Shown: positions 1 to 8,010, counted from the stretch's first letter. The stretch: 23,864 nucleotides of DNA from Bacteroidetes bacterium UBA6661 (GCA_002455375.1 DKKR01000021.1:1931-25794), one strand, 5' to 3'. Numbers and translations are program-made. The notes: generated by a model from the letters alone, not told the origin.

Positions 1-1476
1 GCACAAAACGACAGTGTTTTTACAGAAGTTGCACAGCTATCAGAGCTTGAGCCGGGCTGTGGCGATGGCACAACAACAACTGCAACTGACAGAAGTATGC
101 TCGGTATTTTTATTGCAGGATTCTTAGGTGGCTTTTTAGCTTTACTTACGCCCTGTGTTTTTCCGATGATACCTATGACAGTAAGCTTTTTTACGAAGCG
201 CAGCGGTTCGCGTCAGAAAGGATTGATGAATGCATTAATCTACTCTATTTCTATCATTGTTATTTATGTTGGACTCGGATTTTTGGTGACAGTAACTTTA
301 GGCAGTGATGCACTTAATGATATGGCAAGCAATGTCTTTTTTAATATGACATTTTTTATTGTCTTCCTGATTTTTGCATTTTCATTTTTTGGTGCCTTTG
401 AAATTGTGCTGCCAAGCTGGTTGGTTAACAAAGCCGATAGTGCATCTGACCGAGGAGGATTGATAGGAATTTTCTTTATGGCTTTTACTTTGACATTGGT
501 TTCTTTTTCATGTACGGGACCCATCATCGGCACCTTGTTGGTTGAAGCTGCACACAATGGAAGCTATTTAGGGCCAATTATAGGAATGACAGGATTTGCC
601 TTAGCACTTGCATTGCCATTTGGTTTGTTTTCTGCATTTCCGGGGTGGTTAAACTCAATGCCTAAATCAGGAGGGTGGCTCAATACCGTAAAAGTTACAC
701 TCGGTTTTATAGAATTGGCATTGGCATTTAAATTCTTATCAAATGTTGACCTTGCCTATCATTGGGGATTTTTAAAGCGTGAAATTTTTATCGCTATCTG
801 GGTAATCATTTTCGGTATGCTGGGCTTTTATTTGCTGGGGAAATTAAAATTCTCTCATGACAGCGATGTAAAACATATTTCTGTTCCCCGACTGATGTTT
901 GCCATCATATCACTGACATTTACATTGTATCTGATTCCCGGAATTTGGGGCGCACCATTAAAAATGATCAGTGGTTTTCCTCCACCGGAATTTTATAAAG
1001 AATGGGTGACAGAAAAATCAAGCAATCATTGTCCGCATAACTTAAACTGCTATCACGATTATGATGCAGGTATGGCCTATGCCAAAACTGTAGGCAAGCC
1101 GGTGATGGTTGATTTTACAGGATGGAGTTGTGTAAACTGCCGTAAAATGGAAGACAATGTATGGAGCGATCCGGAAGTGCTGAAAAGACTTTCTGATAAA
1201 TATGTTCTCATTTCACTTTATGTTGATGACAAGGAGCAACTTCCGGAAAACAAACAATATGTTTCTCCAACTACGGGTAAAAAAATAAAAACTATTGGTA
1301 ATAAATGGAGTGATTTGCAAACGAATGTTTACAAAACAAATTCGCAACCTTATTATGTTTTATTAGATCATCAGGGAAAAATTCTTGCTGAGCCACGTGG
1401 TTATACTCCTGACATAAAAACCTACACCAAATATCTTGATGAGGGGTTATGTCGTTTTGAAAAGCGAAAAAAATAA
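1..1476 (+). CDS. dsbD: DsbD-type thiol:disulfide interchange protein (5' end cut by window)
   Basis: The frame is open from base 1, so the N-terminus lies outside the window; 491 codons are visible. It carries electrons from the cytoplasmic thioredoxin pool across the inner membrane to periplasmic thiol proteins, including those that reduce apocytochrome c. About 30 visible residues, perhaps the end of the N-terminal periplasmic domain, lead into a multi-helix membrane domain (about codons 33-320). That domain has the paired family cysteines in LLTPCVFPMIP (codon 52) and FSCTGPIIG (codon 171). A C-terminal thioredoxin-like domain follows with a CVNC redox motif (codons 377 and 380) after DFTGWS. 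An ATG at 97 gives an ORF, but it sits at the start of the first helix and in-frame coding continues upstream, so it is not the true start. It converges on the ccm cluster, which fits a shared role in cytochrome maturation. The family call is firm; the physiological partner is inferred. Confidence 0.93.
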   Translation, partial: AQNDSVFTEVAQLSELEPGCGDGTTTTATDRSMLGIFIAGFLGGFLALLTPCVFPMIPMTVSFFTKRSGSRQKGLMNALIYSISIIVIYVGLGFLVTVTLGSDALNDMASNVFFNMTFFIVFLIFAFSFFGAFEIVLPSWLVNKADSASDRGGLIGIFFMAFTLTLVSFSCTGPIIGTLLVEAAHNGSYLGPIIGMTGFALALALPFGLFSAFPGWLNSMPKSGGWLNTVKVTLGFIELALAFKFLSNVDLAYHWGFLKREIFIAIWVIIFGMLGFYLLGKLKFSHDSDVKHISVPRLMFAIISLTFTLYLIPGIWGAPLKMISGFPPPEFYKEWVTEKSSNHCPHNLNCYHDYDAGMAYAKTVGKPVMVDFTGWSCVNCRKMEDNVWSDPEVLKRLSDKYVLISLYVDDKEQLPENKQYVSPTTGKKIKTIGNKWSDLQTNVYKTNSQPYYVLLDHQGKILAEPRGYTPDIKTYTKYLDEGLCRFEKRKK

Positions 1477-1480
1477 TCCT

Positions 1481-1499
1481 GATTGTTTGTTTAACAATC
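1481..1499. terminator. Possible weak hairpin between convergent dsbD and ccmE
   Basis: A 7-bp inverted repeat (GATTGTT at 1481-1487, AACAATC at 1493-1499) with a 5-base loop lies 5 bases past the dsbD stop. A short T-rich run follows on the plus strand, and the reverse strand has a T-run inside dsbD. The stem has only two G:C pairs, so a bidirectional terminator role is a guess from the convergent position. Confidence 0.3.
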
Positions 1500-1525
1500 G
1501 TTGCGTTTTAATAAAAAAATAAAGA

Positions 1526-1909
1526 TTAACTTTTTTGTTGTTCGTCAGCGTACTTGCTTGGGCACTTCAACAAAATATCTGAAGCAATAAACTCTTCGCC
1601 TTTCATTTTGCCAATGATTACAATCTGTTCTGATTTATCAAAGTCTTGTGGCTTGGCTTTGTTGAGCAACACTTTTCTTTCATTGCCATTGTTATCGTAC
1701 AGATAAAAAGTGAAAAGGTTGGCATTCTTTTCAGGATGGTATTCATAAGGCTTGTCGCGGTTGAGTTTACCTACAACATGAAACACCTTACCTTCATGCG
1801 ATGATGCTTCATTGAAATTGGCATAGGTACCGGAGTCGCTCACCGTGCTGATGATAGCAGCAAATGCAACTGCTATAAGTACCATGGCTATGATATAAGA
1901 TTTTTTCAT
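1526..1909 (-). CDS. ccmE: Cytochrome c maturation protein CcmE, Cys-type haem chaperone
   Basis: A 127-aa periplasmic haem chaperone that takes haem from the CcmABCD complex and passes it to the CcmF/H ligation step. One N-terminal membrane anchor (about residues 5-22) is followed by a small OB-fold beta-barrel domain (about 30-112) with the family pattern GKVFHVVGKL and VLLNKAKPQDF. In classic CcmE the covalent haem attachment is His in HxxxY. Here the motif is C116-P-S-K-Y120, read directly as TGC at 1562-1564. Cys-type (CxxxY) CcmE proteins are known from Desulfovibrio and archaea, so this is a functional variant and not a defect. The soluble tail after Y120 is short. It lies 8 bases after ccmD and is the last gene of the cluster visible here. 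The start is ATG at 1909. Confidence 0.9.
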   Translation of the reverse strand: MKKSYIIAMVLIAVAFAAIISTVSDSGTYANFNEASSHEGKVFHVVGKLNRDKPYEYHPEKNANLFTFYLYDNNGNERKVLLNKAKPQDFDKSEQIVIIGKMKGEEFIASDILLKCPSKYADEQQKS

Positions 1910-1917
1910 GTCTGTTT

Positions 1918-2145
1918 TTAATATTTATTCTTCAATTTATCTTCAGTTCTTTTTAATTTTCTGTCAATACTTATTAAGTAGATAAACAAAACTGCTAACA
2001 CAACTGCAAGCACTGCAACCACCACATAAATCTTTCCATTACTGCGGAAGGTTTCGTCCAATGCACTTTCTGTTTGCGCAAACACATTTGTTGCAACTAA
2101 CATTAAAACAGAAAAGAGTATCTTTAGTTTTCGTGAGAATTCCAT
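1918..2145 (-). CDS. ccmD: CcmD-like small membrane protein
   Basis: A 75-aa protein placed between ccmC and ccmE, the usual position of CcmD. It has an N-terminal hydrophobic signal-like stretch ending in VFAQ (residues 8-24). A polar linker follows, then one strong transmembrane helix (about 40-61) and a charged Lys-rich tail (RKLKRTEDKLKNKY). CcmD is a small bitopic protein that helps release haem-loaded CcmE from the CcmAB/CcmC complex. The sequence is too short and divergent for a family call by residues alone, so the name rests mainly on position and topology. Its start overlaps the 3' end of ccmC by 22 bases in another frame, suggesting translational coupling. Confidence 0.72.
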   Translation of the reverse strand: MEFSRKLKILFSVLMLVATNVFAQTESALDETFRSNGKIYVVVAVLAVVLAVLFIYLISIDRKLKRTEDKLKNKY

Positions 2146-2780
2146 AATTTTTTAATTCTTATTCTAATTGATGTTATCCAAACACCAAGCAATGTCCATC
2201 CTAATATTGCAGGATAAAAAACAAGGCGCATCTGATTGTCAAGATCATATTGTCCGAAAGCAGGATTACCACCATTGCCCGGATGAAGTGAGTCGGTCAT
2301 ACGTGGCAGAATGTAAATAAATGCCATCATCAGCGGAAAGGCAAAAACTAAATACACTGCACTGAGTTTGGCACGTTTGGTATCATCTTCTGTTGATTGT
2401 CTGAGAATAAAATAAGCTGCATACATGAGCATGGCAGCAGCGGCACCATTAAGTTTGGTATCGTTAACCCAAAAAGCACCCCAGGTAAAACGTGCCCAAA
2501 TCATACCTGTAATTAAACCTGCAATGCCAAATACCATTCCTGTTATGGCATACTGTTCAGCTTTTAAATCATACTGAATTTTTCCGCCTGCCAAATAACG
2601 AATGCTGTAAATAATAGTCACTATCATGTGGATGATCATGGCAAACCACATTGTTACATGGAAGTATAAATTTCTAATGGATTCATTAAGGATAGGTAAC
2701 TCAGGCACAGGCATGAGGAATCCTGCAAAAAGTGTAAAATAGAGCAATACTACACAAGCAATTTTCCAGACATTAGGCAT
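2124..2780 (-). CDS. ccmC: Haem-handling membrane protein CcmC (WWD domain family)
   Basis: A 218-aa polytopic inner-membrane protein with about six helices. CcmC binds haem with two periplasmic histidines and a tryptophan-rich (WWD) loop and loads it onto CcmE. Candidate ligand histidines are H41 (NLYFHVTMW) and H166 (DSLHPGNGG). The WWD-like loop is W100-GAFWVND at 100-107; the last Trp of the classic WGxxWxWD pattern is Asn here, while Asp107 is kept. Length fits the family. The start is ATG at 2780, 37 bases after the ccmB stop. The membership is firm; the choice of axial histidines is by position relative to helices and is an inference. Confidence 0.88.
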   Translation of the reverse strand: MPNVWKIACVVLLYFTLFAGFLMPVPELPILNESIRNLYFHVTMWFAMIIHMIVTIIYSIRYLAGGKIQYDLKAEQYAITGMVFGIAGLITGMIWARFTWGAFWVNDTKLNGAAAAMLMYAAYFILRQSTEDDTKRAKLSAVYLVFAFPLMMAFIYILPRMTDSLHPGNGGNPAFGQYDLDNQMRLVFYPAILGWTLLGVWITSIRIRIKKLWNSHEN

Positions 2781-2817
2781 GATGAAAAAAGAACTTAAAT
2801 GTCAACATGAAGAATTA

Positions 2818-3474
2818 TTATTCGCGCCAAAGGTAGGGAAATAAAATGTAGGCTAAAGAAGGCACAAGCAAATTCAAAGCTGTGAGCATTGTCAGGTATT
2901 TTAAATTCACAGAAAAATCAATTCCGTCAATAGCATTTTTTGAAAGGTGAATTAAAACAATGAGCAAAGGCAACAGCACAGGAAAGCCTAAAATTGCCAT
3001 AAGGCTTGACTGATGTCCGGCACGTGAAGCAATAGCTGAAATCATAGTCAGCACAGATGAAATTCCGAAACAACCTAATAAAACGGTAAGGATAAACATG
3101 CCCATGTCCTGTACGGGATTACCTAATAAAATTCCATAGATAAAAAAGGTGATGATGCCGAAAAGAAACAACATCAACCCATTATAAATTATCTTTCCTA
3201 AAATTACGGCATAAGGATTCAGAAATGAATAATAGAAAAGCTGAAGACCACGCGACTCTGCCATGAAGCTTTTTGCAAGTGCATTTACAGCCATAAACAA
3301 AATAAGCAGCCAGAATAAAGCATTCCAGGCCGAAACATCTACAATTTTCTTAAAGCTGAGATAGCTGATATAAACACCTGAAAGAATAAAAACCATAAGA
3401 CCGGCCATAGCAGCACGGTTGCGCCATTCTAATTTCCATTCTTTAAAAATTATTAACCTTATCTGATTAAACAC
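2818..3474 (-). CDS. ccmB: CcmB, haem exporter-type ABC permease subunit
   Basis: A 218-aa hydrophobic protein with six to seven predicted membrane helices. Its N-terminus (LIIFKEWKLEWRNRAAMAG) matches the CcmB pattern of a short amphipathic stretch, a KExxLEWR-like motif and the first helix. CcmB is the membrane partner of the ATPase CcmA; the pair powers release of holo-CcmE. The usual FxxExxxGxxxxyy pattern appears as FMAESRGLQLFYYSFL. The start is GTG at 3474, and no in-frame ATG lies upstream. It is the first gene of the minus-strand ccmBCDE run. No ccmA, ccmF or ccmH is present in the window. An imperfect -7-like element (GAACTTTG on the minus strand, 3479-3486) lies just upstream. Confidence 0.88.
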   Translation of the reverse strand: MFNQIRLIIFKEWKLEWRNRAAMAGLMVFILSGVYISYLSFKKIVDVSAWNALFWLLILFMAVNALAKSFMAESRGLQLFYYSFLNPYAVILGKIIYNGLMLFLFGIITFFIYGILLGNPVQDMGMFILTVLLGCFGISSVLTMISAIASRAGHQSSLMAILGFPVLLPLLIVLIHLSKNAIDGIDFSVNLKYLTMLTALNLLVPSLAYILFPYLWRE

Positions 3475-3688
3475 GGTACAAAGTTCAGCAAAACAAGCAT
3501 TAAAATGAAGTAAATGGTCTAAAAGTTTAATTTAAAGCCTGGATTAAACAACAAAATGATGAAATGCTTTCTATTGAAAAAACAAATAAAAATAAATGCA
3601 AATTAAATTTCAGAATCTGCTTCGCGAATTTGATTTTTTTCTACATTTACCATCCGAATTTTTATTTGAAAATTATAAAATCAAATTA
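3475..3688. other. Divergent intergenic region (ccmB / M43 protease)
   Basis: These 214 AT-rich bases separate the divergent ccmB and metalloprotease genes. Only imperfect -7-like matches to TAnnTTTG were seen: TACATTTA at 3642-3649 and TTTATTTG at 3661-3668 on the plus strand. A 6-bp inverted repeat (ATTTGA/TCAAAT, about 3664-3686) lies just before the protease start. No RNA gene or small ORF with support was found. Confidence 0.4.
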
Positions 3689-5857
3689 ATGAAAAAAGTT
3701 TTACTAACATTATTAGCCGCAACAACTATTATTTCGGCTAATGCACAAAGAAAAGCTGGCATCAACATCAAAGAACAGCCAACTATTACACAACGCCAAT
3801 GCGGAACCGGTGAACTTCCATTGGAATATGAAACGTGGCTTGCCGCGAAAATGAAAGAACCTAATGCAAATAAGATGCAAGTGGTTTATACCATTCCTGT
3901 TGTTGTTCACGTAATTCATAATGGAACCAATGTGGGTGTTAATCAAAACATCAGCGATGCACAAATCAACTCACAGATTGCTGTCTTAAACGAAGATTAC
4001 CGCAGACTGAATCCGGACACTACCTCTACACCTTCTGTATTTGGTGCCGTTGCCGCAGATTGTGAAATAAATTTCTGTCTGGCACAACGCGACCCAAGCG
4101 GTAACCCAACAAACGGCATTGATCGTATTAACAGAAACACACAAGGTTGGACAGCACCTCCATATACAAAAACATACATTGATGGCACAATAAAACCGGC
4201 ATCAATCTGGGATCCGACACAGTATTTAAATATTTGGGTTGTTCCTGATTATTCATCATCAGGAAGTCAATTACTAGGTCATGCAACATTCCCACTAAAT
4301 AGTACACTAACAGGTTTGACAGGAAATTACGGTACTGCCACAAATGATGGTGTTGTTGTTTGGTACAAAGCTTTTGGTCGTGTTGGAACATTGGATGCAT
4401 TATATAATAAAGGACGTACGGCAACCCATGAAATTGGTCATTGGTTAGGTCTGCGTCATATTTGGGGTGATGCCAATTGTGGAAATGACTATGTAAGTGA
4501 CACGCCAACACAACAAACTGCAAATTATGGTGGACAAAATCCGCCTTATCCATGCCCTTCTTTTCCTCAAGTAACCTGTGCGAATGGACCAAATGGAGAC
4601 ATGTGGATGAATTATATGGACTACTGTTATGACAAATGTCTAAACATGTTTACTACCGGTCAAAAATCAAGAATGCAAATTGCAATGGCTAACGGAACTT
4701 ATCGTGCACCATTAGCAACTTCTCAAGGTTGCAATGCACCTTCTGCCGGCCCAACTGCACAATTTACTGCCAATACTACAACAATTGCTCCCGGTGGAAG
4801 CGTAAACTTTACTGATCAAAGCACCAATTCACCAACCTCTTGGTCATGGTCATTTCCAGGTGGAACGCCATCATCATCAACAGCACAAAACCCTACCAAT
4901 ATAGTTTATGCAAATGCAGGTACTTACAATGTTTCTTTGACTGCTACCAATGCTAACGGCAGTAATACGCTTACAAAAAACAACTATATTGTAGTTACAG
5001 CAGGTGGAACTTCTTCTTGCGATACTATTTCAAACTTTGCTTTGGCAACCGATACTGTTACAATCTATTTGGCAGGTACTGCACCTGGAAGTGGATATCT
5101 TTCAGGTCACAATTCATATTTAGATCAATCCAAAGCTGATAAATATGCAAACGCAACACCAAACACAACGGTAGATGGTGCAATCATATTTTTTGGGGTT
5201 GGTACCTCCTCAGGTACAGGTCAAACTGCAAGTGCCAAAGTTTGGAATGCAAGCGGTACTGGTGGCATGCCCGGAACTGCAATTGGCAGTGTAAATATCA
5301 CTTATGATCAAATTGCAGCTGATGCAACAGGCGGATTACCTACAATAGTTGATTTTAACCCAAATGTGAGTATTGCAGTGGGTAATTATTATGTAGGTAT
5401 GAATTTTGCCTATAATACAGGCGATACATTAGCTATTATTACCAACAGAGACGGAAACACTGTACCCGGTACTGGGTATGAGCAATTTGATACCGGAACA
5501 TGGTATGCTTATTCAAACACCACTAGCTCATGGGGTATAAATGTTGCACATGCTATTTTCCCAATTGTTTGTACATCAACAGGAATAAGAGAAGTGATGA
5601 CACCGGGCAATAACTTAATGGTGTTCCCAAATCCATCAAACGGAGAGTTTACTTTGGTTGTACCACAAAGCGACCTGAAAGAAAATGTTGTGGTTCGTGT
5701 AATTGATGTAAAAGGCGCAGTAGTACTAAACAAAGAATTAATATCATCAGGTAATGGAACCTATCGTTTAAAACTTGATGCTCCTGCCAAAGGCATTTAC
5801 ATGCTTGAGGTGCAGACAGTAAATGGTTTGAAAAAACAACGTATATCTGTGAATTAA
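3689..5857 (+). CDS. Secreted M43-family (pappalysin-like) zinc metalloprotease with PKD domain and T9SS sorting domain
   Basis: A 722-aa secreted protease. A signal peptide (MKKVLLTLLAATTIISANAQ) fixes the start at 3689; the frame runs upstream to an ATG at 3596, but that extension would bury the signal. The catalytic domain covers about residues 50-345, with the extended metzincin site HEIGHWLGLRH (H247, E248, H251, H257) and a Met-turn in MNYMDYCYD (M310). This matches M43B enzymes such as ulilysin and mirolysin. A PKD domain (about 352-437) has the typical SWSWSFPGG and AGTYNVSLTATN strands. About 440-640 is a beta-rich region I do not recognise. The last ~80 residues (from FPNPSNGEF) are a type A T9SS signal that is removed when the protein is attached to or released from the surface. 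It is probably monocistronic, with a strong terminator just downstream. The substrate is unknown. Confidence 0.92.
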   Translation: MKKVLLTLLAATTIISANAQRKAGINIKEQPTITQRQCGTGELPLEYETWLAAKMKEPNANKMQVVYTIPVVVHVIHNGTNVGVNQNISDAQINSQIAVLNEDYRRLNPDTTSTPSVFGAVAADCEINFCLAQRDPSGNPTNGIDRINRNTQGWTAPPYTKTYIDGTIKPASIWDPTQYLNIWVVPDYSSSGSQLLGHATFPLNSTLTGLTGNYGTATNDGVVVWYKAFGRVGTLDALYNKGRTATHEIGHWLGLRHIWGDANCGNDYVSDTPTQQTANYGGQNPPYPCPSFPQVTCANGPNGDMWMNYMDYCYDKCLNMFTTGQKSRMQIAMANGTYRAPLATSQGCNAPSAGPTAQFTANTTTIAPGGSVNFTDQSTNSPTSWSWSFPGGTPSSSTAQNPTNIVYANAGTYNVSLTATNANGSNTLTKNNYIVVTAGGTSSCDTISNFALATDTVTIYLAGTAPGSGYLSGHNSYLDQSKADKYANATPNTTVDGAIIFFGVGTSSGTGQTASAKVWNASGTGGMPGTAIGSVNITYDQIAADATGGLPTIVDFNPNVSIAVGNYYVGMNFAYNTGDTLAIITNRDGNTVPGTGYEQFDTGTWYAYSNTTSSWGINVAHAIFPIVCTSTGIREVMTPGNNLMVFPNPSNGEFTLVVPQSDLKENVVVRVIDVKGAVVLNKELISSGNGTYRLKLDAPAKGIYMLEVQTVNGLKKQRISVN

Positions 5858-5874
5858 AAAACACAATCATTAAT

Positions 5875-5907
5875 AAAAAAAGCTGCTTCAAAAGGGCAGC
5901 TTTTTTT
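5875..5907 (+). terminator. Rho-independent terminator after the M43 protease gene
   Basis: There is a perfect 12-bp stem. A GCTGC/GCAGC core (5882-5886 with 5896-5900) is flanked by seven A bases (5875-5881) that pair with seven T bases (5901-5907). The loop has 9 bases. It starts 17 bases after the stop codon. The symmetric A/T flanks could also let it act on the opposite strand. Confidence 0.9.
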
Positions 5908-5974
5908 ATTGCTGTTTTATCTAGTCCTGAAATAACCCTAACAATACTTTCATATTAAAGAAACGTTCTGTTTT

Positions 5975-5982
5975 TATATTTG
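5975..5982 (+). promoter_or_regulatory. Bacteroidota -7 promoter element for the PorE-like gene
   Basis: TATATTTG is an exact match to the TAnnTTTG consensus of the Bacteroidota housekeeping sigma factor, 19 bases before the ATG at 6002. No convincing -33 TTTG was found at 19-21 bases upstream. A start of transcription near 5988 would give a very short leader. Confidence 0.5.
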
Positions 5983-6001
5983 TATTCAAATTTTCAGATG
6001 A

Positions 6002-7924
6002 ATGTTTAAACGAATTTTAATCATCCTGTTTACATTCGCAACGGCTACGGCATTTGCGCAGAAACAAACTTATACATCAACTTCTTCAAGGGCTGTTAAA
6101 AATCTTGAACAAGCTTTAAAATATTATGATTCGAGGCAGACAGCCAAAGCAATATCTGAAACAGAAAACGCCATTAAAGCCGACCCAGCATTTATAGAAG
6201 CCTATATGCTGCTTGGCGATTTGCAAGCAGACAACAATAACATACCTGCAGCAATTGAAGCGTATAAAAAAGCTGTTGCCATAAATCCCCGGTTTTTTCC
6301 AAACAATTTTTATGCATTAGGCAGATACGAGCTGGAATCAGGAAGGTATGATGATGCATTGATTCATTTCAATGAATTTGTAAAAATGGAAACAGCCAAA
6401 GCTGACAAGAAAGAAGAAGCAAAAAACCTGATTGCCTCCTGTGAGTTTGCTAAAAAAGCAATACAAAATCCTGTTCCTTTTTCACCGGTAAATGCAGGTG
6501 CGGGCATAAATTCAGATATGGATGAATATTTTCCTTCAATTACCGTAGATAGTAAACGAATGTTATTTACCCGCAAGATTAAAAGTGATCTTTATGAATG
6601 GCAGGAAGATTTTTATATCAGCACATTACAACAAGACAGCACTTGGGGCAAGGCAAAAAATGTGGGAGCACCTGTAAATACAGCGTTAAATGAAGGCGCA
6701 CCATCATACAGTGCCGATGGCCAACTGATATTTTTTACTGCATGCGACAGACCTGAAAGTAAAGGCTCATGTGACATTTATTACTCGAGAAAATTCGGTG
6801 ATGTATGGGGAAAGCCAATTAATTTAGGCTCTCCGGTGAACACGGGTGCATGGGAATCGCAACCTTCGTTTTCGAGCGATGGCAAGACATTATATTTTGT
6901 TCGTGGCAGTAACAGCCGCACCAACGATCAGGATATTTATATGAGTGAAGTGAGTGAAAAAGGATGGAGTACTCCGGTGAAACTAAACAACAACATCAAC
7001 ACAGCAGGAAAAGAAGAAGCAGTGTTTATACACCCGGATAACCAAACGCTATATTTTGTTTCTGACGGATGGCCGGGCATGGGAGGTTCAGATATTTTTA
7101 TGAGCAAGCGTCAGGCTGATGGTCAGTGGGGCAAACCCATAAACCTTGGATATCCAATAAACACATTTGCCAATGAAGCAGGATTAATTGTCAGCCCTAC
7201 GGGAGATAAAGCCTATTTCAGCAGTAACAGAGAAGGTGGATTGGGTGGCTTGGATATTTACAGTTTCGACTTATATGATAAAATTAAACCTGACCCTGTG
7301 AGTTATGCAATAGGATATGTGTATGATGATGAAACAAAAAAACCTACCGATGCAAAATTTGAAATCATTGACATTGAATCAGGTAAAACCGTTGTAGAAT
7401 CATATTCAGACAAAAACACAGGAGAATTTATGGTGACCTTGCCTTATGGAAAAAATTATATGCTGAATGTTTCAAAAAGGAAATATCTTTTCTACTCCGA
7501 TCATTTTGAAATGGATAAACTTGCTGACATTAAAAATGCAAAGCAGTTGATTGTAAGACTTAAACCTGTGAAAGACGGCAGTACCATGTCATTGAATAAT
7601 ATTTTCTTTGACACCAACTCGGCAGCACTAAAACCCGAATCAAAAACAGAACTCAATAAGTTAGTGAGTTTTATAAAAAGCAATGCAATTGTAAAACTTG
7701 AAATTGGAGGACACACTGATAATGTAGGTGATGACAAAGCTAATATGATACTGTCTGATAAACGTGCAAAATCGGTTTGTGATTATCTAATTACTTCAGG
7801 TATTGAAGCTTCTCGATTGGTTTCCAAAGGTTATGGAGAAACAAAACCCGTGGCAGAAAACACCACTGAAGAAGGAAAAGCAAAAAACAGAAGAACAGAA
7901 ATCACCATATTATCAGTGCATTAA
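6002..7924 (+). CDS. PorE-like OmpA-family protein (TPR, five-bladed PD40 propeller, CarboxypepD-reg-like, OmpA C-terminal)
   Basis: A 640-aa outer-membrane-associated protein. A signal peptide ends at AFAQ (residue 20). TPR-like helices span about 28-150 (AFIEAYMLLGDLQ, AAIEAYKKAVAINP). Five WD40-like/PD40 blades follow (about 165-430), each with a pattern like PSFSSDGKTLYFV. Next is a carboxypeptidase-regulatory-like domain (about 430-520) and an OmpA peptidoglycan-binding domain (about 525-640). Peptidoglycan contacts fit D573 (GHTDNVG) and R588, 15 residues apart as in Acinetobacter OmpA. This order of domains is that of PorE (PG1058) of Porphyromonas gingivalis, a T9SS component thought to tether the machine to the cell wall. 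Many Bacteroidota genomes encode several proteins of this build, so a T9SS role is an inference. The start is ATG at 6002. Confidence 0.85.
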   Translation: MFKRILIILFTFATATAFAQKQTYTSTSSRAVKNLEQALKYYDSRQTAKAISETENAIKADPAFIEAYMLLGDLQADNNNIPAAIEAYKKAVAINPRFFPNNFYALGRYELESGRYDDALIHFNEFVKMETAKADKKEEAKNLIASCEFAKKAIQNPVPFSPVNAGAGINSDMDEYFPSITVDSKRMLFTRKIKSDLYEWQEDFYISTLQQDSTWGKAKNVGAPVNTALNEGAPSYSADGQLIFFTACDRPESKGSCDIYYSRKFGDVWGKPINLGSPVNTGAWESQPSFSSDGKTLYFVRGSNSRTNDQDIYMSEVSEKGWSTPVKLNNNINTAGKEEAVFIHPDNQTLYFVSDGWPGMGGSDIFMSKRQADGQWGKPINLGYPINTFANEAGLIVSPTGDKAYFSSNREGGLGGLDIYSFDLYDKIKPDPVSYAIGYVYDDETKKPTDAKFEIIDIESGKTVVESYSDKNTGEFMVTLPYGKNYMLNVSKRKYLFYSDHFEMDKLADIKNAKQLIVRLKPVKDGSTMSLNNIFFDTNSAALKPESKTELNKLVSFIKSNAIVKLEIGGHTDNVGDDKANMILSDKRAKSVCDYLITSGIEASRLVSKGYGETKPVAENTTEEGKAKNRRTEITILSVH

Positions 7925-7989
7925 TTTTTTTTGCATACAAAATTTTTCTGTTAAATACGTGTTGAAAATTATTTAAAAATATTTTCGAA

Positions 7990-8003
7990 GCAAGGCGCCT
8001 TGC
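7990..8003. promoter_or_regulatory. Perfect 14-bp GC-rich palindrome upstream of dnaB (candidate operator)
   Basis: GCAAGGCGCCTTGC equals its own reverse complement and is far richer in G+C than its surroundings. It ends 20 bases before the dnaB ATG and 7 bases before a TAAATTTG -7 element, so a bound dimer would block RNA polymerase. It has no loop and no T-run, so it does not look like a terminator. The regulator is unknown. Confidence 0.5.
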
Positions 8004-8010
8004 GAATGCC

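Noticed and set aside
97..99. ATG at 97 as the start of the DsbD-type gene
   Set aside because: The frame is open upstream to base 1 and encodes about 30 residues preceding the membrane domain, so the gene begins outside the window.
3596..3688. 31-codon upstream extension of the M43 protease frame
   Set aside because: The extension would place a typical signal peptide inside the protein; the ATG at 3689 starts exactly at MKKVLLTLLAA.
4128..4592. 154-codon minus-strand ORF inside the protease gene
   Set aside because: It is a His/Leu-rich antisense shadow of a well-supported gene, with no recognisable domain.
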